DNA from: Bacillota bacterium
Lineage (GTDB): Bacteria; Bacillota; DTU025
DNA length: 9,539 nt
Reading direction: 5' to 3'
NCBI GenBank assembly: GCA_012842765.1
Contig: DUWJ01000147.1
Location: 1 to 9,539, forward strand
Shown: piece after piece, positions 1 to 6,137 of the stretch
Layout: the number at the start of each line of letters is the position of its first letter
How positions within the stretch are numbered: position 1 is the stretch's first letter
Position numbers and translations under genes: made by a program
Notes under the pieces: model-generated
Databases searched by the model: none
The model's input: the letters and a program-made list of their open reading frames with translations, nothing else
What the model was told of the DNA's origin: nothing

Positions 1-17
1 TCCCTTCGCATTAAACA

Positions 18-698
18 ATGGGCAGGTATCATGCTGATCAAGGAGGCGTTTCGATTGAAACAACACTCGATTGCGGCTATGTTGCTACTCACAATTGTCT
101 GCGGTTGCCTGGCATTGCTCCCAGGATGCAGACTGGCAAATGGCTTCCATCCACCGACACCCTGGCTATCTGCCTTGCAGACGCTCCCATAGACACTTGC
201 GAAGACGTGAACATCGGAATCAAAAAGGTCTTCGTGAAGCCTTTCAATTACTCGGACCAGATTATAGTAGCAGCATTGCCAGGCCCCGCCAGAGTCAATC
301 TGCTCGATCTGAGGATCAACGAGTTCGTGATGACCGCATCTATTTCGGCTGGCATTTACGAGGACATTTGCCTATTGCTGGATGCAGAAGGCTATGTGAA
401 GCTTCGAGGAGAGGATTTTGCATATCCCCTTGTCGCCGGTGATGCAGAAGAGCTTGATGAGGATGATGACGAACAAGCCATAGAAATCGAGTATCCATTT
501 GAGGTTTGCAGCAGCAGGGTAACCGAGATTCTTATCGATTTTGACCTCGCCAAAGTTCTTCAGCCAAACGAACTCGGCAACGGTTACGTGCTAGATCCTG
601 ATGAAATTGAAGCCGTAGACAAGCTCGACGTCGGAGAAATCGAAGGCGAGGTCGTGGCGACCGATCATCGACAGGCCAGTTGTTGTAGAGTTGTTTGA
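18..698 (+). CDS. Open frame carrying the DUF4382 domain (middle piece of the broken gene)
   Basis: This uninterrupted frame of 226 codons holds the core of the DUF4382 domain, but its first 45 or so residues look like out-of-frame translation. Domain landmarks, by similarity to the family: LADAPIDTCEDVNIGIKKV (the usual LTDAP-containing first strand region), VNLLDLR, the SISAGIYEDICLLLD strand pair, YPL, and ILIDFDLAKVL followed by GNGYVLDP. An acidic insert (AEELDEDDDEQ) sits in the second half. The final residues after VGEIEGEVVATD are again out of frame. No signal peptide is present in this frame; it lies in frame 1. An automatic annotation would probably report this ORF as a hypothetical or DUF4382 protein. 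The protein as drawn here is unlikely to be the native product. Confidence 0.5.
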   Translation: MGRYHADQGGVSIETTLDCGYVATHNCLRLPGIAPRMQTGKWLPSTDTLAICLADAPIDTCEDVNIGIKKVFVKPFNYSDQIIVAALPGPARVNLLDLRINEFVMTASISAGIYEDICLLLDAEGYVKLRGEDFAYPLVAGDAEELDEDDDEQAIEIEYPFEVCSSRVTEILIDFDLAKVLQPNELGNGYVLDPDEIEAVDKLDVGEIEGEVVATDHRQASCCRVV

Positions 699-981
699 TG
701 AAGCTGGATTCGTCGTTCGCGCAACCTTAGCCACTTGGACAGCGACGGATGATGGTGATGACGAGCCCGGCAAGTTCAAGATCAGAGCCATCATGCCAGG
801 CAATTACAGCCTTCGGGCCACAGCGGAAGGCTATATTCCCGCCGAAGTATCCGGACTCGTCGTGCACGAGGGTGAAGATCTCGAGCTGGAAGAGATATGG
901 AATGAAGATTGCATACGCATCACAGGCGGAGAGTTCGACGAGGAAGGACGGATCGTTCTCCTAACCCATGCGAACCGATAA
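55..981 (+). pseudogene. DUF4382 lipoprotein gene broken by two compensating frameshifts
   Basis: Seen in sequence: an AAGGAGG site at 40-46 lies 8 nt before a TTG codon at 55. From there frame 1 encodes a lipoprotein signal peptide: MKQHS, a hydrophobic run, then the lipobox LLPGC with Cys at 127-129. Frame 1 stops at 190-192. The similarity continues in frame 3 from about 153 (TDTLAICLADAPIDT), which matches the start of the DUF4382 domain. That frame ends at 698, but the sequence resumes in frame 1 from about 667 (DRPVVVELFDEAG) to the stop at 979-981. One base therefore seems missing near 130-160 and one extra near 660-672, and the two cancel. Known: DUF4382 proteins are exported beta-rich proteins of unknown role, often with a following carboxypeptidase-regulatory-like domain. 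Inference: either a decayed gene or two assembly errors. I see no classic slippery heptamer at the first site. An ATG at 31 is an alternative start. Confidence 0.75.
691..981 (+). CDS. C-terminal carboxypeptidase-regulatory-like domain piece
   Basis: Frame 1 carries the end of the broken lipoprotein gene. Coding similarity starts before the ATG at 691, from about 667 (DRPVVVELFDE). The pattern VVVELFDEAGFVV, then GKFKIRAIMPGNYSLRATAEGY and VSGLVVHEGEDLEL, is typical of carboxypeptidase-regulatory-like or Cna-B-like beta-sandwich domains. These often follow DUF4382 in secreted proteins. The ATG at 691 has no ribosome binding site of its own and overlaps the end of the preceding frame by 8 bp, so independent translation is doubtful. 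It is best read as the third exon-like fragment of the gene at 55-981. The stop at 979-981 is 28 nt from the stop of the convergent TPR gene. Confidence 0.5.
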   Translation: MFDEAGFVVRATLATWTATDDGDDEPGKFKIRAIMPGNYSLRATAEGYIPAEVSGLVVHEGEDLELEEIWNEDCIRITGGEFDEEGRIVLLTHANR

Positions 982-995
982 TGTCTGCGGACATT
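980..995. other. Small hairpin between convergent genes
   Basis: The sequence AATGTC-TGCG-GACATT forms a perfect 6-bp stem with a UNCG-type tetraloop. It sits in the 28-nt gap between the two convergent stops. There is no T-run on either strand, so it is at most a weak bidirectional transcript end. Confidence 0.3.
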
Positions 996-1009
996 GGAAC
1001 GGCAAATGC

Positions 1010-1942
1010 CTATCTGGGGCTGTCAACACCCTCGCCCGCTTCCAGCTGCGCATGGGCAAGGGTAGCCTGCTTGAATGAATCATATGGATCAAGGGCTGCA
1101 GCTTTGCGAAGGAACGGCAGAGCCTCATTGGCAGAGCCCATGTCATCCAAGTAGAAAAGGCCTATGTCGAATAAGTCAGTAGGACTGTCCCCTGCAATCT
1201 CCGCGGCCTCGGAAATAGTATCAACAGCTTCCGCTCTGCGGCCCATCAACAGCAGGACTCTAGCACGCCTGATCATGGCTGAACATGCGTACCTCAAGTC
1301 TTCGTCGGCATTCCTCGGCAGGGCTATGACAAAATCGAGATGTTCCAAAGCCTGCTCCAAAAGGTTCTGTTCCAGCCTTGCCGCACCGAGGGAGAGGTGG
1401 GTCATGGGATGAGCGGGATTTCTCACGAGGCTCTCCTCGAAAGCCTTCACAGCCTCATCCCAGCGGGAATCGATGAACCGGCTAAGGCCGATAATAAGCC
1501 AAGCCTCCGGTCTTTCAGGGTCAACCGCCAGAACACGCTCGGCTATGTCAACTCCCCATCTCACATAGCCGATCTTCAGCATCAAACCGGCAATGCGCTC
1601 CAGCTCATCCAGATCGCCGGAGGCGGCGTCCGCGGCCCTGAGCAAAAATGGGAGCGCATCTTGTTCCAGGCCGATGCTGGAATACAATTCTCCCAGCACC
1701 TGTATTTCCAGCTCGTCATCGGCAAGGACAGCCAACGCCTGCCTGACTGCAGATGCGGCTTCGTCCCTAAATCCCATGCTCTGCTGGACAATGGCCCAGC
1801 CCAACCATGCTTCAACGCTAGCATCTTCGGAATCCACGAAGTCTGCAAAAACCTCTTCTGCTTCAAACCAGTTCTGCCGGGCAATAGCATCAAAGCCCTT
1901 CTGGAGGGCGCTGCTGCCATCATCATTCGTGCGCCTGTTCAC
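1010..1942 (-). CDS. Tetratricopeptide repeat (TPR) protein
   Basis: The predicted product has 310 residues and is almost entirely helical repeats of TPR type. About eight units can be seen, at roughly residues 10-39, 42-75, 78-109, 113-143, 145-178, 180-210, 220-250 and 255-286. Clear TPR signatures include AWLGWAIVQQSMGFRDEA, AWLIIGLSRFIDSRWDEA and LGAARLEQNLLEQALEHLD, with Pro closing several units. No signal peptide, membrane segment or catalytic domain is visible, so it is probably a cytoplasmic scaffold for protein contacts; its partner is unknown. The GTG start at 1942 was chosen because AGGAGGAG lies 6 nt upstream (1949-1956). The frame stays open to an ATG at 2050, but that ATG has no ribosome binding site. 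The gene lies downstream of cysK on the same strand, about 315 bp away, and converges with the lipoprotein gene. Confidence 0.85.
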   Translation of the reverse strand: MNRRTNDDGSSALQKGFDAIARQNWFEAEEVFADFVDSEDASVEAWLGWAIVQQSMGFRDEAASAVRQALAVLADDELEIQVLGELYSSIGLEQDALPFLLRAADAASGDLDELERIAGLMLKIGYVRWGVDIAERVLAVDPERPEAWLIIGLSRFIDSRWDEAVKAFEESLVRNPAHPMTHLSLGAARLEQNLLEQALEHLDFVIALPRNADEDLRYACSAMIRRARVLLLMGRRAEAVDTISEAAEIAGDSPTDLFDIGLFYLDDMGSANEALPFLRKAAALDPYDSFKQATLAHAQLEAGEGVDSPR

Positions 1943-1973
1943 TGTTGTCTCCTCCTCGGCCGCTATCCGCTGC

Positions 1974-2117
1974 CTACCCCCATCTCCAGACTGAGCGGGC
2001 ACAGCAGTTCTTTTCGGACACCGAACCTGTTCGTCCCCACAACCGGGCATCGAAATCGGGCCTATCTAAATTTCCCCGCAGAACATGATTCTCCTTCAAG
2101 TGGCGATTAGGAGGCAT
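1974..2117 (-). CDS. Possible 47-residue small protein upstream of the TPR gene
   Basis: An ATG at 2117 follows a strong GGAGG site at 2124-2128 with a 6-nt spacer. The frame runs 47 codons to a TAG, ending 31 nt before the TPR start, so the two could be co-transcribed. The peptide begins MPPNRHLKENHVLRG, carries an adjacent cysteine pair near residues 38-39 and ends in SVWRWG. It is basic and has no transmembrane segment. I do not recognise a family. A second strong AAGGAG-type site at about 2091-2096 sits in front of an ATG at 2086 in another frame that stops after six codons, so this stretch may instead be a degraded gene start. A conserved protein elsewhere would be needed to raise confidence. 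Confidence 0.3.
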   Translation of the reverse strand: MPPNRHLKENHVLRGNLDRPDFDARLWGRTGSVSEKNCCARSVWRWG

Positions 2118-2163
2118 TGAATTCCTCCGGCAATCGCGTCATTGTCCACCTTGGTCTATGGGC

Positions 2164-2188
2164 CAAGCGGTGCGAAAAGCACGGCTTG
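2164..2188. other. Hairpin between cysK and the TPR/small-ORF transcript
   Basis: A 10-bp stem with one G-G mismatch (2164-2173 with 2179-2188) closes a GAAAA loop on the plus strand. It lies about 70 nt downstream of the cysK stop. No T-tract follows on the minus strand, so it is not a standard intrinsic terminator. It may be a 3'-end or processing structure. Confidence 0.3.
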
Positions 2189-2256
2189 ACTGCCTTGTTT
2201 GCTCAACCTCTCCTAAACAACAGATCCCAAAGGTCTCGCATTCAGAACCGGCTAGC

Positions 2257-3183
2257 TCATCCAACTCGCCATAATCCGGGAACACTCAGGTACCGCTCGC
2301 CAGTGTCAGGGAATAGGACAACAACCCGGCTCGCCTCTCCCAGTCTGCGCGCTACCTCAAGCGCGGCCACGGCAACAGCTCCAGAGGATATGCCGACTAA
2401 CAACCCTTCGCAGGCCGCAAGTGCCCGAGTCGCGCGATAGGCATCATCAGAGCTAACCGAGATTACTTCATCGAGGATCGACATCTCCAGCACGCTGGGA
2501 ACAAAACCCGCTCCAATGCCCTGTATGCCGTGGAGGCCGGGCTCGCCGCCGGATATAACAGCTGACTCCTGCGGCTCAACTCCCACCACGAGTACTGACG
2601 GGATTTCACGTTTTAATGCCCGCCCCACACCGGTCACAGTTCCGCCGGTTCCAATTCCGGCAACGAATGCGTCTAGCCGACCTTCGACGTCTGCAAGTAT
2701 CTCTCGGGCCGTTGTTTCCTCATGAGCCCGGCAGTTTTCGGGATTTTCAAATTGCAGCGGCATAAACCAGTCGGAGTGTTCGGCCGCCAATTCGCGAGCC
2801 CTGGCCACAGCGCCCGCCATGCCATGTGAGCCTGGGGTCAGCACAAGCTCCGCCCCGTATGCAGCAAGAAGCTTCTGCCTTTCAATGCTCATAGAATCGG
2901 GCATAACAAGGACTATTCTGTAGCCTCTGGCCGCAGCAATCATGGCAAGCCCCACCCCCGTATTACCAGACGTCGGCTCGATTATTGTGCCTCCCGGCGC
3001 CAGAACGCCTGCACGCTCCGCAGCATCTACCATGTAAAGTGCAGCCCTGTCTTTCACGCTCCCTCCGGGGTTGGCCGATTCTACCTTAGCAATAATCTCG
3101 CCCCGACCGCCCCCGCCAAACCGGCTAAGCCGCACCATGGGCGTGTGGCCGATCAATCCGGTCACATCAGATGCAATACTCAA
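2257..3183 (-). CDS. cysK: Cysteine synthase A (O-acetylserine sulfhydrylase)
   Basis: PLP-dependent enzyme that makes L-cysteine and acetate from O-acetyl-L-serine and sulfide in the cytoplasm. With the TTG start at 3183 it has 308 residues, the normal length. Visible motifs: IGHTPMVRL near the N-terminus, the Schiff-base lysine in GGSVKDR (Lys44), the substrate-binding loop TSGNTG (71-76), the PLP-phosphate loop GTGGTVTG (178-185), [12 protein letters not shown], the SSG serine near 268, and PDTGERYLS at the end. TTG is preferred because AGGAGG (3193-3198) lies 9 nt upstream and the protein then starts like family members ([14 protein letters not shown]). The frame stays open to 3282, but that extension would lie deep inside cysE. 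It overlaps cysE by 17 bp, which points to translational coupling. Closely related cystathionine beta-synthase-like or CysM enzymes are a lesser possibility. Confidence 0.95.
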   Translation of the reverse strand: MSIASDVTGLIGHTPMVRLSRFGGGGRGEIIAKVESANPGGSVKDRAALYMVDAAERAGVLAPGGTIIEPTSGNTGVGLAMIAAARGYRIVLVMPDSMSIERQKLLAAYGAELVLTPGSHGMAGAVARARELAAEHSDWFMPLQFENPENCRAHEETTAREILADVEGRLDAFVAGIGTGGTVTGVGRALKREIPSVLVVGVEPQESAVISGGEPGLHGIQGIGAGFVPSVLEMSILDEVISVSSDDAYRATRALAACEGLLVGISSGAVAVAALEVARRLGEASRVVVLFPDTGERYLSVPGLWRVG

Positions 3184-3907
3184 TTGCCTCTTCCTCCTCT
3201 TCCGATTCAGGCAGCGGCTCACATGGAGCCCCTCCGTATCCCACGGCCTGCCCAGAACGGCTAATTCTGCGCAACGTCTCAAGCTCTGCCTCCAACCTTT
3301 CCACCCTGAGCGCCATGAGGTCGAGAGCGCGTCCTATGGGGTCTGGCAAATCGCCATGATCGAGATCGGCCTCGCGAACCCTCACGCCTGCTCTTGCAAC
3401 AACACGGCCTGGAACGCCAACTACCGTCGAATCTGGTGGAACATTACGAATAACGACAGCGCCAGCACCGATCTTCGAATTGCTCCCCACTGTTATCGAA
3501 CCAAGCACTATAGCGCCTGCCGACACAACTACCCCTTCTTCCAAAGTGGGGTGGCGCTTTCCGGTCTCCTTCCCGGTACCTCCTAATGTAACGCCCTGGT
3601 AGATGGTGACGTCATCTCCGACCTCAGCAGTCTCTCCGATAACCACCCCCATGCCGTGGTCGATAAAGACACCTCGGCCTATGGTCGCTCCCGGGTGTAT
3701 CTCGATCCCCGTAAAGAAGCGAACCAGCTGTGAAGTGAGCCTGGCAAGCCCGAATGCCTTGTTCACGTATAGCCAATGGCTCAACTTATGCCATATCAAA
3801 GCGTGAATGCCCGGGTACAAAAGCAACACTTCCAACCTGTTTCTGGCCGCCGGATCACGCGCCATAGCAGCATCGATGTATGAACCAATATCCTTCAGCA
3901 TTTTCAT
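3167..3907 (-). CDS. cysE: Serine O-acetyltransferase
   Basis: Transfers acetyl from acetyl-CoA to L-serine, giving O-acetylserine, the first step of cysteine synthesis and the substrate of the neighbouring CysK. The 246-residue protein has a short helical N-terminal region (1-60), then a left-handed beta-helix of hexapeptide repeats (about 66-170). The family's two active-site histidines are visible as His84 in [13 protein letters not shown] and His119 in GKRHP. Residues 190-218 form a predicted helix or coiled coil, followed by an acidic tail (PESEEEEE) ending in EYCI. The C-terminal isoleucine is the residue that inserts into the CysK active site in known cysteine synthase complexes. The ATG at 3907 has a GAGGAG site a few bases upstream. 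Expression should depend on the T-box leader. The C-terminal tail codons double as the cysK ribosome binding site. Confidence 0.95.
   Translation of the reverse strand: MKMLKDIGSYIDAAMARDPAARNRLEVLLLYPGIHALIWHKLSHWLYVNKAFGLARLTSQLVRFFTGIEIHPGATIGRGVFIDHGMGVVIGETAEVGDDVTIYQGVTLGGTGKETGKRHPTLEEGVVVSAGAIVLGSITVGSNSKIGAGAVVIRNVPPDSTVVGVPGRVVARAGVRVREADLDHGDLPDPIGRALDLMALRVERLEAELETLRRISRSGQAVGYGGAPCEPLPESEEEEEAIEYCI
3193..3198 (-). promoter_or_regulatory. cysK ribosome binding site inside cysE
   Basis: AGGAGG sits within the run of glutamate codons near the end of cysE, 9 nt before the TTG at 3183. It decides the cysK start and ties cysK translation to passage of ribosomes through cysE. Confidence 0.75.
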
Positions 3908-3984
3908 GCAACTCCTCGGCTGTGCCGTAATGTGTTAAACAGCAACGAGTCTGCAGAGGCGACCCTGCCAGGAAAAGGCCTATA

Positions 3985-4017
3985 TAACACAAAAGCCGCC
4001 TCTTTACAGAGACGGCT
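3985..4017 (-). terminator. Intrinsic terminator of the T-box leader
   Basis: On the minus strand, AGCCGTCTCT (4017-4008) pairs with AGAGGCGGCT (4003-3994) around a GTAA loop. This gives ten base pairs with one G-U, followed by TTTTGTGTT. Its 5' arm contains CCGTCTCT, which is also the 3' arm of the antiterminator, so the two structures exclude each other. Confidence 0.92.
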
Positions 4018-4300
4018 CATCTGTCCGTGGTCCCACTCTGCTCACGGATGGCCGATATCCGACAATGCGCGCTCGGCCAACCGCAGCTCAGGCTCCCCAC
4101 TTTGGCAGGCAAAGCCTTGCTCGAAATGGGGAACACGCGATAACGGGCGCACCCGTGGCCACCTACTCCCACCCGCTGCCTGCAGACAGTTTCAGCGCCA
4201 GGCTCAAGGGCGCACTCAAGAAGCGCTTGCCCGGGAACGCTTGCACCCGGTGACGTTCCCTCTCTCTGGGCAGTCCGCCCCCGACCTCCCTCTCATAGCC
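3985..4300 (-). promoter_or_regulatory. T-box riboswitch, predicted tRNA-Cys responsive, controlling cysE-cysK
   Basis: The T-box core AGAGTGGGACCACGG lies at 4039-4025. AGAG (4039-4036) pairs with CTCT (4011-4008) and ACGG (4028-4025) pairs with CCGT (4015-4012). That leaves the canonical 7-nt bulge UGGGACC, which contacts the tRNA acceptor end. Upstream, Stem I is seen as GGCT (4300-4297) with AGCC (4204-4201), and GCCC (4271-4268) with GGGC (4232-4229). It has an AG bulge (4267-4261) and a distal hairpin GGGAACG/CGTTCCC whose loop holds the GGTG motif (4247-4244). UGC at 4214-4212, preceded by GAG on the 3' side of Stem I, is the likely cysteine specifier. Further hairpins lie at 4156-4143, 4132-4094 and 4078-4050 (Stem II/III region). 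Known: uncharged tRNA stabilises the antiterminator. The downstream genes support cysteine; the exact specifier assignment is inference. Confidence 0.93.
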
Positions 4301-4326
4301 GCTTGCATCTTTGCTGTTTGGGATAT

Positions 4327-4355
4327 AGCATATGTCTTCCGACGTCTGCTGTCAA
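4327..4355 (-). promoter_or_regulatory. Sigma-A promoter of the cysE-cysK leader
   Basis: A perfect -35 hexamer TTGACA (4355-4350) is followed, after a 17-nt spacer, by the -10 TATGCT (4332-4327). The predicted transcription start is near 4320, about 20 nt before T-box Stem I. This gives a leader of about 413 nt before the cysE ATG. Confidence 0.85.
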
Positions 4356-5135
4356 GATAGCCAAAAGCCCAGTATTCCAAATTATTCGCCTAGCACATGA
4401 TCCCGTCGGGCCCATCTGAACGTTCAGCCTTCCATTCTAATCCCACCATCCCTGCCTCAGGACAACGCCCAAGTAGCTTTGGAAAAATTGTTGCCGATAG
4501 GCGGCTTTCTCGGTGCTTCAGACAAGTCAAGTAATCGGCACAGCTTGGTCTTGGATTTTGCCTGCACACGTATACTTAGCTCGGGAACAGCCTATTGACA
4601 CGCGTTGGACCGCTTTTGGCGAGTGACCATATCCATACGCTGGTTCGCATCAATGGGATGTGTCTAAGACTTGAACACTTGCGATCGCAATGTGACTTGA
4701 AGTTGGCCAAGTCCGTTGACACCCCCTTCCTCCCCCGCCACACACTTCTTGTCCGGGTCTCAAAGGGCAGCCCAGCCTTTCGGCGCTGTTTGCACGACTG
4801 TTGAACTCGATTGCTATCCGGCACAAGGGCCTCAGCTGCCCCGGGGAACACTCAAACGCTTTTTTGGACATACCTGAGCAATCACAAGCAGCATCGTGTC
4901 CAGATCAAACGGTCCAGGTTTGAACCGCAGGTAACACATCGCACAGAAATGTATCGAGACCTACTTAGCATTGTCTCCGGATGAACGAGGCTTGCTTAAA
5001 CATACAGTCGGGGACGTGCCTCACAAGGCAAGCATACCCGCCCCCAATATTCTCTGATTTGACGCTGCGACGCTAACATGGCACATGCAGATCAAACCAA
5101 TGCCTTGCGCGCCAGCCAACAACTGACTTGGGTAG

Positions 5136-5147
5136 CGCCTATAGGCG
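5136..5147. repeat. 12-bp perfect palindrome CGCCTATAGGCG
   Basis: A perfect 12-bp palindrome. Its right half, ATAGGCG, is repeated directly at 5152-5158. It lies about 90 bp beyond the rbsB stop. It could be a protein-binding site or part of a transcript-end structure; no function can be assigned. Confidence 0.4.
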
Positions 5148-5164
5148 TTAGATAGGCGACATGA

Positions 5165-5200
5165 AGCGGCTGCAGCCAAGTGGCCTTGGCCACAACCGCT
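5165..5200. other. Inverted-repeat cluster downstream of rbsB
   Basis: Nested inverted repeats: AGCGG (5165-5169) with CCGCT (5196-5200), and two competing inner hairpins, GCCAAG-TGGC-CTTGGC (5175-5190) or GTGGC-CTTG-GCCAC (5180-5193). It starts about 40 nt after the rbsB stop on the minus strand. There is no T-run, so it could be a rho-dependent or RNA-stabilising 3' end rather than an intrinsic terminator. Confidence 0.35.
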
Positions 5201-5237
5201 CCACAGTCTATAACCTATTCTCTATGCAACTCGATGA

Positions 5238-6137
5238 CTACTTTGCCACGAGCTCCAGCGGAACAGGTATGAAGGCATCCACCTTAGCCCCATCAAGCAC
5301 GCGTTTTGCCACTGTCACTGCCATGCTCCCCATTGCGCGAGGCTTCTGGGCTACAGTGGCAACCAACTTGCCGTCTTTCACTGCTTTTATGGCATCGTCC
5401 GTAGCGTCAAATCCCACTATCTTAATGGCAGACAGCCTGCCAGCAGCCTCTATGGCCCTGAGCGCGCCCAACGCCATCTCGTCGTTGTGGCAGAACACCC
5501 CATCTATGTCCGGCTGGGCCTGGAGAATGTTCTCCATGACTGTCATGCCCTTCGCCCTGTCAAATCCCGCTTCTTGTCTCGCGACAATCTTGATGTTCGG
5601 GTATTTCTTCATCACCTCATTGAAGCCTTTCCCCCGGTCGCGCGCAGCAGAAGCGCCAGGTATGCCCTGTATCTCTACTACCTTTCCCTTGTAGCCGATG
5701 AGTTTTGCCAAGTATTCGCCGGCCATCTGGCCGCCCTGCACGTTATCGGACGCAATATGGCAGATGACTTCACCGCCATCTGCGCCGCGATCAACGGTGA
5801 TCACCGGTATCTTCGCTCGATTTGCCGCCTTTATGGCCGAAACTATGGCTGCAGAATCGCAAGGGTTGACCAAAATGATGTTGACGCCTTGCTGAATGAA
5901 GTTTTCCACCTGCGATAGCTGTCTGTTGGGGTCATTCTGAGCATCAGCGACAGTAATGCCCAGCCCAGCCTTCTTGGCCTCCTCCAAAGCTCCATCTCTC
6001 AGATCCACAAAGAACGGGTTGTTGAGAGTTGAAATCGCAAGACCAATCTTTGGAGCAGCTGCGCTCGCCATTGACGCAAACATGCTCCCTATCATCAGCA
6101 CACACAGAAAGACCGAAAGTATCCTATTGGATCTCAT
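5238..6137 (-). CDS. rbsB: D-ribose ABC transporter substrate-binding protein
   Basis: Extracytoplasmic ribose-binding protein of 299 residues, the normal length. It delivers ribose to the RbsC/RbsA importer. A signal peptide covers residues 1-26 (basic MRSNR, hydrophobic core, then ASA before AAPKIG), consistent with signal peptidase I cleavage. There is no lipobox at the cleavage site, and Cys12 lies inside the hydrophobic core. The mature part is a periplasmic-binding-protein type I fold: IGLAISTLNNPFF at the first strand, DAQNDPNRQLSQVENFIQQGV, NPCDS, VDRGADGG, SAARDRGKGF, FCHNDEMALGA and VGFDATDDA. These are the usual sugar-contact segments. The ATG at 6137 follows GGGGAGG (6146-6152) with an 8-nt spacer. 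It is the last gene of the operon and is separated from rbsD by 106 bp. Confidence 0.95.
   Translation of the reverse strand: MRSNRILSVFLCVLMIGSMFASMASAAAPKIGLAISTLNNPFFVDLRDGALEEAKKAGLGITVADAQNDPNRQLSQVENFIQQGVNIILVNPCDSAAIVSAIKAANRAKIPVITVDRGADGGEVICHIASDNVQGGQMAGEYLAKLIGYKGKVVEIQGIPGASAARDRGKGFNEVMKKYPNIKIVARQEAGFDRAKGMTVMENILQAQPDIDGVFCHNDEMALGALRAIEAAGRLSAIKIVGFDATDDAIKAVKDGKLVATVAQKPRAMGSMAVTVAKRVLDGAKVDAFIPVPLELVAK

Larger units (their letters stand above)
4361..5237. other. Long intergenic region without a recognisable gene
   Basis: About 877 bp between the cysE promoter and the rbsB stop. Open frames here are short (at most about 90 codons), lack good ribosome binding sites and show no familiar motif on either strand, so I call none. 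Structured bits are: TTGCGATCGCAA, a perfect palindrome at 4679-4690; TGCCT-CACA-AGGCA, a hairpin at 5017-5030 flanked by GGGG and CCCC; CGCCTATAGGCG, a perfect palindrome at 5136-5147; and an inverted-repeat cluster at 5165-5200. A minus-strand stretch from 4721 downward (TGTCAACGGACTTGG, then two TTCAAGT motifs) resembles an IS21-family end. The region must contain whatever ends the rbs transcript, but I find no hairpin with a T-tract. Confidence 0.5.

Noticed and set aside
1943..2050. Longer TPR-protein start at 2050, with CGDEQVRCP resembling a zinc-binding pair
   Set aside because: No ribosome binding site precedes that ATG, while the GTG at 1942 has AGGAGGAG. The cysteine pair alone is too little to claim a zinc ribbon.
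3184..3282. Longer cysK start at 3282
   Set aside because: The extension lies inside cysE and does not resemble CysK. The TTG at 3183 has AGGAGG at good spacing and gives 308 residues.
4181..4184. Alternative UGC specifier in GTCTGCAGG
   Set aside because: It lies outside the Stem I closed by GGCT/AGCC. The UGC at 4214-4212, next to GAG on the 3' side of Stem I, fits the architecture better.
4576..4871. Short open frames of 69-91 codons on both strands in the gap
   Set aside because: They overlap each other, have no good ribosome binding site, odd composition and no known motif.
5165..5200. Intrinsic terminator for the rbs operon
   Set aside because: The inverted repeats can fold but no T-run follows on the minus strand.
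5161..5694. Plus-strand open frame of 177 codons
   Set aside because: Most of it is antisense to rbsB, which has unmistakable family motifs. It has no ribosome binding site and no recognisable domain.
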